DNA from: Prionace glauca
Lineage: Eukaryota > Chordata > Chondrichthyes > Carcharhiniformes > Carcharhinidae
DNA: 64,000 nucleotides
NCBI GenBank assembly: GCA_037974335.1
Contig: CM075760.1
Coordinates: forward strand, 20,788,291 to 20,852,290
Direction of reading: 5' to 3'
Both the position numbers and the translations under genes were made by a program. Shown here in pieces: positions 54,696 through 64,000 of this stretch; within the stretch, counting starts at the first letter, position 1, and each line of letters starts with the position of its first letter. Under the pieces are notes generated by a model. The model was not told the origin of the DNA. It saw only the letters and a program-made list of their open reading frames with translations, and did not search any database.

Positions 54696-55003
54696 GTCTC
54701 TTGCACAGTAATAGATGGCCGTGTCTTCAATCTTTAGGCTCCTCATGTCCAAAGAGAAGATGCTGTTTGAAGTGTCTCTGGACACAGTAAATCGACCCTG
54801 AATTGACGGCGCGTAGTAGCTGCTGCCTGAATAAGCAGAGTAGCTGGCCAGCCACTCCAGGCCCTGTCCGGGAACCTGTCGGATCCAACCCATGCCGTAG
54901 CTGCTAAAACTGAACCCGCTGGCTTTACAGGTCAGTTTCAGGGAACCTCCGGGACCCTCGGTCGCTGCCTCTGGCTGGGTCAACACAACATCCGACTGGA
55001 CAC
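54696..55003 (-). CDS. VH segment, germline
   Basis: The exon begins (G)[19 protein letters not shown] and codes a complete V domain: [20 protein letters not shown] (first Cys, core Trp), [19 protein letters not shown] (CDR2), [20 protein letters not shown] and [12 protein letters not shown] (second Cys). 308 bp, phase 1 from the leader. All framework residues needed for folding are present; no stop. Usual shark IgM VH type. Forms the antigen site with a light-chain V domain after V-D1-D2-J joining. Confidence 0.97.
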
Positions 55004-55136
55004 CTGTAAAAATAGATCAAAAACACCAGGGATTAATCTTAGTGAAATGATTGCTGAGTCTGGAACATTCCAGAGAGAGACTAACACTGAGACAGTAACA
55101 GTGAGAGACTTGAACAATAATAAAAAAAATACTCAC
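55004..55136 (-). other. Leader intron
   Basis: 133 bp with donor G|GTGAGT and acceptor TTTTTACAG, the usual short intron between leader and VH. Confidence 0.9.
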
Positions 55137-55182
55137 CAGATAAGAAAGTCAGCAACAAACTGAGAGAAATGGCCGACCTCAT
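55137..55182 (-). CDS. VH leader exon
   Basis: ATG at 55182 codes MRSAISLSLLLTFLS plus a split Gly: a signal peptide sending the heavy chain to the ER. Phase 1 donor. Start chosen as the first ATG after the TATA-like box. Confidence 0.95.
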
Positions 55183-55271
55183 CTTTCTGGTGATTTGGGG
55201 GAAATGGTTGTGTCAGGAACTCAGTGAACAAACCAGCTCCCGGACTGTTGGATTCCGGTCCCAGTGAGCGG

Positions 55272-55281
55272 TATTTAAATA
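55272..55281 (-). promoter_or_regulatory. TATA-like box of the VH promoter
   Basis: TATTTAAATA, palindromic, about 90 bp before the leader ATG. No ATGCAAAT octamer in either orientation from 55183 to 55420. Confidence 0.65.
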
Positions 55282-55303
55282 CCCGGCAGAAGGGGGCGGC
55301 TTT

Positions 55304-55345
55304 CCAGGCGCCGCCTGTTGATTCCCTGCTGGAGGCGGCGCCTGG
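55304..55345. promoter_or_regulatory. Perfect 13-bp inverted repeat upstream of the VH TATA box
   Basis: CCAGGCGCCGCCT at 55304-55316 and its exact complement AGGCGGCGCCTGG at 55333-55345, 16 bases apart. GC-rich arms in an otherwise AT-rich region. Confidence 0.75.
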
Positions 55346-56250
55346 ATCCACGTCCCACTTTCCACACCCCCAACAGAATGGACTCGGAGATTTACAATAG
55401 ATTAATATTAAAATGGAAATTTTATCAGCGTCGGAATATTTGTTTGGCTGAAGTGTTCATTGTATTGTCCCCATTATTTCTGATGGTGATGTTACAGTTC
55501 ATCATCTCTTTACTTTTAAAATAACTCATTCCATTGTAAATATGGTGATTTTATTACCACACCCCCAACAAGAAAATAAATCTAAAAATGATGAAATGAC
55601 ATTTTGGAACATTAGACAATTTTGCAACAATTCCGAGTCTCTGCCACATTACAATAATAAAGCACAATTTATCAGAAGAAATACCATCGATTTCTGTAAC
55701 TCAATGTGTAGAATATACAATGTGATTCTATACACAGTGTGGATGGCTATCGCTGTACAAATTGGGTTTGGAGATGAGAAGAAACTCTCACACAATACAA
55801 TGTTTCTCCTTATATTTGTCAAACTGTCCCAATCTCGAAGACAGGCCTTTGAAAATAATGAGAATCCCAACCTCCTGGTAATTAAATAGTGAGTTGACAG
55901 AGAAACATAAAATTAAATTGATTTTTTGATGGAGAAGTTAATGAATCGGAACGGACGCTGAGATCATTAAAGTTCTCCTTCAGCATCCAGGTCATTACAG
56001 CTCACTCTATTGGCCACCGGCTGTCTAACATACACTGGTATTGGGAACACAGGATATCAGGACTTTGCGGCACATTGCACAGTATCACAAGAATAAATGT
56101 TTTATCTTCCATTGAATCAGGTTATGAACTGATCATTTCTCCAATCATTGGCAGCAATGAGAGGAACTCTTCAATAACAGAAATCAGATTATACTGTACA
56201 ATAGAACACGGTGCTAATCAGGTACAAGACACGCTGCTGTTTCAATGTGA
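55346..56250. other. Upstream flank of the IgM cluster
   Basis: AT-rich, no gene or recognised repeat. Confidence 0.4.
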
Positions 56251-56256
56251 TACAGA

Positions 56257-56433
56257 AATTTCAGAATATTCCAGGAATCCCCGGTGTTCATGTCAGTTTT
56301 ATGATGTTGTTTTAATATTATTTCATGTCATTTCACCGATTTTACTTCACTGGGGAACTGGGCCCATCAACATCTCTCTCTCTCATTTCATGAACTGATT
56401 AATAAACAGACTTTAATTATTGGAATGAAATTT
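56257..56433 (+). repeat. Arm 1 of a 0.18 kb inverted duplication
   Basis: TCAGAATATTCCAGGAATCC to AGACTTTAATTATTGGAATG; its reverse complement lies at about 58727-58912 at roughly 90% identity by eye. Confidence 0.8.
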
Positions 56434-57594
56434 ACTCGGAAACTATACAAATGAAAAAGATCATCCGGTCACTTTATTGTTTGACATAATATTTACTCAG
56501 GTAATGAACAGGACACTGAATGAAAATATTTGATTAGAATGATTGCGATTTAAATTGTGGGAATTAAACATTTACTGTTTAAATGTCTGAATCCCATGTT
56601 GTCCATTGAGCTTCACGCTAATCTGTCCCACACTGTATTTGGCAGCAATCCAGGCTGGTGTCAAATGCTCAAAGTTATTGACAGGAAAAATCTGGGGCTG
56701 TTTGTGCAATCGATCAAAGATCAGTTTCATCAGCACTGACCGCTTAGCTCCAAGCCAACTTAAAACCCTGCATGTTGTCAGTAAGGTCTATTTATAAGCA
56801 AATCTACCCAGCAACAGTACTGGAGGCACTTGAATTTTTGGAAGTTATAAATCTAGATGATGTTTCCCCATCTCTAAAGAAAGGATTATTTTCCACCTTC
56901 TCTGGCACCCAATTAACAACAATGATGATTTTTCCAACACATCAGGATATTGTGATGGACGGACAGAAATAATCACAGGCAGACTGAAAAATGGCTCAGA
57001 GAGATGATACATGCTGTTATATGTGAGCATGCACATTTATATTTTATCTCCTTTTATCTTTCCATGGGATGTTTGTTTGGAAAGACCAACACTCTTTGCC
57101 TGTCCCAAATTCCTTTAAATTAACTGGTTTTCTTGGACACTTCTGTAGATATTAAAGAGTCAGCTATTTTGCTTTCAGTCTGCAGTTATATCCTTGTGAG
57201 ACAATGTAGCGATGGCAGATTTCCTCCATTGGGGAATCAGAGCGGTTCCAATGATCGCAATTAGTATCCATTCCAGATTTATCAATAGAATTCAAAATCT
57301 ACCTGCGGGAACGGCCCGACTTAAATCCCCGTCCTCATTGCCCTGAACCTCTGGATCACTGGATCAATTAAAATAATTGATGTCACCATCTACACAAACA
57401 ATAAATGTATGACTGTGTTGACACAGGAATGAATGGCATTTGAATGACTGATGGATGAATGACTGTTTGATGCTTGAATATTTTGATTGAGGAAATAGTG
57501 AACGGACTGGTGGATTCATTGATAAATGGTGCTGAATGATGTTGTTCTATATTTCCATATTTGTGTTTGACTACTTCATAAATTGAAGTTTTCT
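56434..57594. other. Unassigned, AT-rich
   Basis: No gene. A tandem TGAATGACTGATGGATGAATG-like stretch at 57420-57480. Confidence 0.4.
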
Positions 57595-57835
57595 CCGGTT
57601 TTCTCCGGGTGCTCCGGTTTCCTCCCACAGTCCAAAGATGTGCGGGTTAGGTTCATTGGCTATGCTAAAAATTGCCCCTTAGTATCCTGGGATGTGTAGG
57701 TTAGAGGGATTAGCAGGTAAAATGTGTAGGGATATGGGGATAGGGTCTGGGTGGGATTGTGTTCGGTGCAGACTCGATGGGCCGAAGGGCCTGTTTCTGC
57801 ACTGTAGGGTTCTATGTAAAGTAGGGTTCTATGTA
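57595..57835 (+). repeat. HE1-type SINE 3' two-thirds
   Basis: TCTCCGGGTGCTCCGGTTTC, CACAGTCCAAAGATGTGCGG, GGGATAGGGTCTGGGTGGGA, GATGGGCCGAAGGGCCTGTT: a clean, probably young copy. Confidence 0.9.
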
Positions 57836-58185
57836 ACTCCTTTATTCAATGTGTGCCCATCTAATACCTTCAATCCTTCCAGAGTGTCTGGGTGAAATAC
57901 ATTTCTCGGGAGTTAGCAAGCTGATCCTCTTGAAGAGTAGGGGGAGATTTTCCTGCACTTCGGATGGTTCATTTCTCTGCTGATGCTGAATCTTCAAATC
58001 CAGGACAGAAAGAGAGAGCATGATATGGTTGAGGAGGAATGATTGTACTATATAAAATACTGGCTCTTTCATATACAACAAATTAATCAACACACCCTCA
58101 CCCAAATTAGTGAAGGCAACAGGGTGAAAAGTAAATAAGGTGGCAACAGAAATATTTGTGAAACTTACTGGAAAACTACAAGTGT
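57836..58185. other. Unassigned
   Basis: 57836-57910 resembles reversed LINE sequence (CCAGAGTGTCTGGGTGAAAT). The rest is unknown. Confidence 0.35.
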
Positions 58186-58189
58186 CACT

Positions 58190-58640
58190 TGTAGGCTTGT
58201 ACTAGGCTTGTACTCGTTGGAGTTTAGAAGAATGAGGAGAGATCTCATTGAGACGTATGAGATGATGAATGGGATGGATAGGATAGAGGTGGAAAGACTC
58301 TTCCAGCTCAGAAAGGACAGTAGGACTAGGGGGCACAGTCTCAAGATAAAGGGGGGAGGGCGGTTTCCAACGGAGTTGAGGAAGAATTTCTTCACTCAAA
58401 GGGTGGTGAATCTCTGGAATTCTCTGTCCGTTGAAGTGGTGGAGGCTGCCTCGCTAAATATTTTTAAGACGCGGGTTGATGGGTTTTTGATAAGCGAGGG
58501 GATTAAGGTTTATGGGAAGAGGGCGGGAATGTGGAACTGAGCCATGACAGATCAGCCATGATCTTATTGAATGGCGGGGCAGGCTCGAAGGGCCAGATGG
58601 CCCACTCCTGCTCCTATTTCTTATGTTCTTATGTCACATT
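58190..58640 (+). repeat. LINE 3' end with complete tail, young
   Basis: Open frame YSLEFRRMRRDLIETYEMMN, TELRKNFFTQRVVNLWNSLS, ASLNIFKTRVDGFLISEGIK, then tail and TTCTTATGTTCTTATG. The copy sits between the two arms of the inverted duplication. Confidence 0.9.
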
Positions 58641-58726
58641 ATTTCCCAAAACAATGTAATACTGAATCGGAATTTAAAGATTCAGTAACTTCACATGAAG
58701 TACAGGTTGTTTCATTTATATCATCA

Positions 58727-58912
58727 CTTTGAATTTCATTCCAATAATTAAAGTCTGTTTATTAATCACTTCATGAAATGCGAGAGAGAGATGTTGGTGG
58801 GCCCAGTTCCCCAGTGAAGTAAAATCGGTGCAATGACATGAAATAATATTAAAACAATATCATAAAACTGACATGAACACCGGGGATTCCTGGAATATTC
58901 TGAAAGTTCTGC
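58727..58912 (-). repeat. Arm 2 of the inverted duplication
   Basis: Reverse complement of 56257-56433; both ends fade into unrelated sequence. Confidence 0.8.
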
Positions 58913-60420
58913 ACGCTATTGTCAGGGAAGTTGCATAAATTTCCTGTGAGATGGGAATAACAGAAATAATAGATACTATTTCGAGACACACACACAAGCT
59001 GCATCAATTCACAGAGTGATCCCAAATATCATAACAAACTTCTTCATCCTAAACTAATCAACATCTCAATCACGAACTATATCCTAAAAAAATCCTAATC
59101 CCTATCCACCCACATCATTTCTCAATGTCATCACTCTCTTCAATTTCCTCCAAATAACAAAAAAAAATCACACTGACTCGAAACGTTGGCTCTATTCTCT
59201 CGCCACACGTGCTATCAGACCCGTTGAGTTTTTCCAACATTCATTATCTTTGTTTCAGTTTCCAGAATCTGCAGTATTTTGCTTTTATCAAACTGATGAT
59301 CATAATTGGTGAACTAATTGTTTATCTGTATGAATTGATGATAACTGGGGAATTGGAACAACCTCGGCTGAAAAGTCCTCTCCAAGACACTCACAAACAT
59401 CACTTGGACCACTCCTTTACTTACGCTGCGTCGGAGTCCAGGAACACCCTCCCTAAGAGCACGGTCGGAGTACCTACACTGCAGGTTCTGCAGCAATTGA
59501 ATAAGGCGGTTCACCACCAGCTTACCGAATGCAATTAGCAATGGGGAATAAATGGGGGCCTCGACAACGTCGCTTTCTTATCACAGAGTAATTGTAAATA
59601 TACTCCTCATTATATATGAATGAGATCTGGTGAACGAAATTATTAAATTGCAAATGGATGGTAATTGGTGAAAATAATTACGATCTTTCTGAACTTTTTT
59701 TTATATTCTCCTTATTCGTATCATTAATTACTCAGTACTGTCTCAGTTCATGTCTAAGAAGTTCCTATATCAGTAAAACTGTGCGAGATACTGCCTCAGT
59801 TTTATTCTCCTTGACAATGTTATTTTTAAAACTGTTTCTTTCACGGGATATGGGTCTCATTGGAATTTGGCATTTGACCATCCCCACATGGCACTCGGCA
59901 CTAACACATTACTATTTTCTTGAACCAGGCCCCTGTTTATCTTAAAATACAGCCTGGCTCTGTTAATACTCTGCTAGACCAGAGCTCAGTTTACATTGCA
60001 CACGGCATTCTCTCTGGTTATGTAATATTTGATTCTCACCCTATATATATTTCACTGTGGCAATTTTGTTCCTGCACTAACTATGCCTCTCTCTGAATTA
60101 GGTTTGTTTTACTTCACGGTTTTGTGAGAAGAAGAGATAATATGTTGGGATAAAAAAGATTGTTATCAGGCAAGATCCAGAAACGGGCAGTATTGGATCA
60201 CTAGTATTTTACTGTGCTGTAATTTTCTTTGTTTTTTTGTTCTTCATTGACAGTGAATGCTACTCAGGACTTGATATCCACTTTCACTGCAGCCAGCAGA
60301 AGTAGATTTCAGATTTCTTTTCCAGTGTCCAAAACCTCACACGGTTTGTCCTTGCAGAAGGATGCAGAGAATTGTGTTCTCCCAGCCACTTTAATCATTA
60401 CTGGCATTGCCCAGTGCAGT
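58913..60420. other. Intergenic, AT-rich with repeat scraps
   Basis: 59165-59290 has a dispersed shark repeat (GACTCGAAACGTTGGCTCTA ... CCAGAATCTGCAGTATTTTG). 59340-59540 may be a decayed repeat with an ORF of no clear domain. No gene supported. Confidence 0.45.
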
Positions 60421-60424
60421 AAAA

Positions 60425-60660
60425 ACTGAGACCATGTCTAATACAATATAAACGTGGATATGGACAATTGCATAAATAAGATTGCATCGACTTTGATACA
60501 AACAGAGAGAAATTAATATAAACAGAGACAATGTCTCGTTTAATATAAACAGAAACATAGTGACATAGAATATAAGCAGGGACAGCGTCTAATTTAGTAC
60601 AGACAGATAATATATCCAATTTACTATGTGCAAAGACAGACAACATATCATTCTACATGC
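60425..60660. repeat. Degenerate short tandem repeat
   Basis: Units of about 35-40 bp around AATATAAACAGAGACAATGTC, five or six times. Confidence 0.6.
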
Positions 60661-61440
60661 AAGGTAGAATGAATTAGGGTCCAGTGGAAAATAAACGAAG
60701 GCATGGCTCATAATACGAGCTGACACAGGGTAAATTTACTGTAATATAAAGATACTGGTTCAATCCCCATGAAATTTGTAAAGACGGCCGACTCTCCCAT
60801 CAAAATCTTACAGGACAGGAGTAACATGGGGTTCGCTGCAGAATGCAAAGTCCCCTCTGTACTGGCAAATTAATAACTCCTAAATCAGGAATAGCATGAG
60901 TGAGATGCAAAGAGAATCTCCCTCTAAACTATCCAATTCAAACGTTCTTACAACATTATACTGTCTATAAACAGAGTGAAACTCCGTCTATAAATCTGTT
61001 CAAACAAAATTAAGGCAGAAAGAGCATGGACACTCTTCTATGTAAAATCTCTCCTGCACTCTTCCTTCCGAGATCCAGGAGGCAGGTTTAAATTAGTGTT
61101 AGGTATAGGGGAAAGAGCCGTCCACACAGTTCCACAAAACACACCCAGGCTAGGTACAGCAGAGATTCGATACGGATTAAATCTTCCCTGACAAAGATAT
61201 ATCAACCATTCATAAACCAGGAACAATGAGTTCAGACGCAGAGTAAATATTCCTCTACTCTGTCCAGTCAAATACTCCAAGGACAGGGACAACACCGGCT
61301 AAATATAGGGAAAGATTCCACATTGAATCCTTATCACCAGGTGGAACCGAGGTTCGGTGCAGAAGAAAATGTTTCAAGCATTTCAAGATCATTGATTTCT
61401 CAAGAGATCTTTTAGAGTAAATCTCAGTCATGGATTCCAA
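60661..61440 (-). repeat. Decayed antisense copy of the 70-bp minisatellite
   Basis: CAAATACTCCAAGGACAGGG, ACAACACCGGCTAAATATAGG matches the reverse of the unit at 18.69-19.64 kb (CAAACACTCCCAGGACAGGT, ACAGCACGGGGTTAGATACA). Several weaker units precede it. Confidence 0.5.
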
Positions 61441-62395
61441 TTTATTGAATTATATTCTGTTAGAAACCTGTACCTGTGGCTGAGAGAATACATTGGGCAA
61501 ACATTGATTTTATCGAGCCCGGGGCAGGCTCGAGGGGCTAGATGGCCTACTCCTGCTCCCATTTCTTACGTTCTTATGTTCTTTTGCTGTGGAGTGAAGA
61601 CGATGAACCATCGTGGAGAGACAAGACGCAGAACCAGACAGGAGAAAGACAGAGAAAGAGATGAAACACAGGAGATGTTCTGTGTTTTCTGTGTCATTAC
61701 ATTTCGGGATCAGAGGGATTATTTCCTAATTCTGAACATAGATATCATCATGATATTTTTCCTCACATAACTGATGAATAAATCATGTTGAAAAACAACC
61801 ATTACTGGAATCCGTTGATTGATTTGCATGGTTCTCTCTATTTCTGTGCTGTGTTGGTGGGGAAATATTTGTTGTGTTTTTGTCAGTCAACAATCTCATT
61901 TGGAATTACTATTCTTGTATTTATTTACATAAATACCTCACTGTTTACAATGAAATGTTCATGACAGAAAAACCAGATAAACCGTCACTTATTGATCAGT
62001 TTCAACTCAAAATAGCGATTTATTTTAAGAATTTTAACAGTTGGTTCAATATGAATAAAACTTTTTGAACATTCATAACTCCGGCTGTACATAACTAAAA
62101 TAAAATAAGACATTTCATTTCAGAATGAGTTCTGAAAGTTCTGATGTCACAATTAATAAAGTATCTGTGAACAGGCTGATATTCCACTGAATGTTAATCT
62201 GATTGAGGATTTAATCTGTTTAAACACGACAAGTTAAATAAAAAAACAGATCTGATGTCTGAAATATTCCTTCAGAAATAGTGATCACACTCACATGAAG
62301 GAAGTGTAAAAATGTGGTTATCACTAAGAGATACGATTATTTTTCCTCCCTCACAGGCGACAGGGAAGCGGGTCCGATTCTAACATTGGGTGGCT
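61441..62395 (+). repeat. LINE tail scrap and AT-rich intergenic DNA
   Basis: 61515-61585 is a LINE tail alone (GGGGCAGGCTCGAGGGGCTA, then TTCTTACGTTCTTATGTTC). Nothing else recognised to 62395. Confidence 0.6.
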
Positions 62396-62419
62396 GTGTG
62401 TGGTTTTCACATTCTATCC

Positions 62420-62830
62420 ATATCCATGTGAGTTCCCTCCGAGTGCTCCAGTTTCCTTCCACAGTCCCAGGATGTGCAGGTTAGGTGGATTGGCTGTGAT
62501 AAATTGCCCCTTAGAGCCCAATGATGTGCAAATTAGAATCATAGAATCCCTACAGTGCAGAAGTAGAGCATTTGGTTCATCAAGTCTGCTATCCGGCAGA
62601 GCATCCTTCCCAGGCCCAATGTAAATTGTCTATGCTAAATTTCCTGTTAGTGTCCAATAATGTGTAGGTTCGGGGGATTAGTCTGTGAATATGTGTGGTT
62701 GCCGGGATCGGATGAAAGCTTGCCTAGGTAGGATGCTGTGCTGGAGAGCCCGCTGCAGAGTTATTGGACCGAATGACCATGTTGAACTGTAGGGATTCTA
62801 TGATTTTATGCTTCTATGATCAGGCAGAGC
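62420..62830 (+). repeat. HE1-type SINE 3' parts, broken by an antisense tail
   Basis: Core at 62430-62525 (GTGCTCCAGTTTCCTTCCAC); then a reversed SINE-tail insert near 62537-62625 (AATCATAGAATCCCTACAGT); then a second core and tail to 62820 (GTAGGGATTCTATGATT). Confidence 0.7.
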
Positions 62831-63700
62831 AGTGATTATATTCACATTAATCTCAGCGATTCCAAAGTATTACAAATTATGGGGGAATTTGAATGTATAG
62901 AACATTTTACCCGACCTCATGTCGCCCCAAAGTTATTAAAACTCACTGAGGTACCTTTGCTGAATTTAGTCGCTGTTCTCATGTTGTAACTAACCAGGTA
63001 AGTTACGTACCACAAACTCCCACAAACCCGGTTGTGATAAATGGCCAACAAATTTGCGATTTTATTTGACAAATGAGGTTTTGGGTCGGACATTGGACAG
63101 AACAGATTTGCTGTTCATAATTATATCAAGAGATTTGACATCCTGGCATTGATATTAAATACGAATCTGGTTCTCTCTCTCTCTGATGATACCCATTGAG
63201 ATGCTGAGTAGCACTGTTGCTGTTTTAGTTTTAGATTTCCGGAATCTGCAGCAATTTGCACTGATTTTATTGAATTTCTGGATGCGAGCGTCACTGACAA
63301 AGCTAACATTAATTGGTGATTGTGAACCATCTTGCTGAAACCTGCCCTCTGGATGGATGACTTTCCACTGCAGGTTTAATACAACTGGGTGGCGTTCTCG
63401 GATATTTCAGTGGTGGTGAAGGGTTATTTTCATCACATGGAACTGGAGTCTGTGTAGGACAGACAGGGGAAAGATAGGAATACTCGGTTTATAGTTATTT
63501 GCAAAGCGAAGATGTTGTTTGAAATATAAAAACAATTTTGTGAATTCTGGAATTCAAACCCAAAGAGAAAATGCTGGAAAATCTCAGCAGGCCTGGCAAT
63601 ATTTGTAAGGAGAGGGAACAGCTGACGTTTCGAGTCCAGATGTCCCGAGACTGTCCAGCATTTTCTCTTCACATTGTTTTAAGTGTCTTTGGGTGGAATA
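62831..63700. other. Intergenic, with a dispersed repeat scrap
   Basis: 63230-63262 (GGAATCTGCAGCAATTTGCA) and 63555-63670 (GAAAATCTCAGCAGGCCTGG, GCTGACGTTTCGAGTCCAGA) belong to the same dispersed repeat as 59.2 kb. No gene. Confidence 0.5.
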
Positions 63701-63714
63701 AATTGATTCTGAAT

Positions 63715-64000
63715 CTCTGGGGCGGACGTATAAGATGATGAATGGGATGGATAGGATAGAGGTGGAGAGACTGTTCCCGCTCAAAAAAGACAGTAGGACT
63801 AGGGGGCACAGCCTCAAGATAAAGGGGGGGCAGTTTAGAACAGAGTTGAGGAGGAACTTCTTCACTCAAAGGGTGGTGAATCTCTGGAATTCTCTGCCCG
63901 TTGAAGTGGTGGAGGCTGCCTCGCTAAATATTTTTAAGAAACGGGTTGATGGGTTTTTGATAAGAGAAGGGATTAAGGGTTATGGGGAGAGGGCGGGAAG
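63715..64000 (+). repeat. LINE 3' end, cut by the window edge
   Basis: TYKMMNGMDRIEVERLFPLK-type sequence, RRNFFTQRVVNLWNSLPVEV, ASLNIFKKRVDGFLIREGIK. Same family as 58.2 kb; the tail lies outside the window. Confidence 0.88.

Larger units (their letters stand above)
35160..55285 (-). other. IGHM: IgM heavy-chain cluster, unrearranged (overview)
   Basis: One transcription unit on the minus strand: TATA-like box, leader, VH, D1, D2, JH, CH1-CH4, TM1, TM2. One V, two D, one J and one C set within 20 kb is the cartilaginous-fish cluster arrangement. V, D1, D2 and J are separate, each with its recombination signals, so this copy is neither germline-joined nor somatically rearranged. Every splice phase agrees (1/1 through the constant exons, 0 between TM1 and TM2), and there is no stop or frameshift in any exon. 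Confidence 0.93.

Noticed and set aside
53438-55003. A germline-joined VDJ
   Set aside because: V, D1, D2 and J are separated by 0.35-0.4 kb each with complete signals.

Overview
The window is chromosomal DNA of a cartilaginous fish, most likely a shark. Three things point there: a cluster-type immunoglobulin heavy-chain locus with one VH, two D, one JH and its own set of C-mu exons within about 20 kb; HE1-type tRNA-derived SINEs; and many 3' ends of CR1/L2-like LINEs carrying the elasmobranch tail that ends in repeats of TTCTTATGTTC. About half of the window is repeats (LINE fragments, SINEs, minisatellites), and genes are split into small exons by long repeat-filled introns. No tRNA, rRNA, CRISPR array or convincing retrovirus-like element was seen. 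Layout. 0.6-3.9 kb (+): a tandem group of decayed C2H2 zinc-finger genes. 5.4-20.8 kb (+): a gene for a type I membrane receptor with a signal peptide, one Ig-like domain, a transmembrane segment without a charged residue and a cytoplasmic tail holding an ITIM-like motif (IYSDL) and an ITAM-spaced pair (YTSL-x8-YQHL). All the exons I find join in phase and a poly(A) signal follows the stop; any further Ig exon would lie in the 10 kb first intron, which is full of LINEs and an inverted pair of 0.6 kb repeats. 22.2-23.8 kb: a CpG-rich stretch with a 33-bp minisatellite whose unit combines a YY1-like and an RFX-half-site-like motif. 28.1-32.2 kb (-): a two-exon class A GPCR of the GPR139-like group common in sharks. 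35.2-55.3 kb (-): the IgM heavy-chain cluster, unrearranged and apparently intact. 55.3-64 kb: AT-rich upstream flank with LINE/SINE copies and an inverted duplication. How the IgM cluster works. Leader and VH exons carry a 23-spacer recombination signal; D1 has 12 and 22 spacers, D2 has 12 and 12, and JH has 23, so V-D1-D2-J joining obeys the 12/23 rule. JH then splices over about 10.7 kb to CH1-CH2-CH3-CH4. CH4 ends either in the secretory tail (two close poly(A) signals) or is spliced from an internal donor to TM1 and a minimal TM2 exon for the B-cell receptor form. All exon phases were checked by hand and agree. The JH-CH1 intron holds long asymmetric tandem arrays where tetrapods have a switch region, plus a series of degenerate ~0.5-0.6 kb units just 3' of JH. 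Coordinates of LINE and SINE pieces are approximate (about 20-50 bp); immune-gene exon edges were read at base level.
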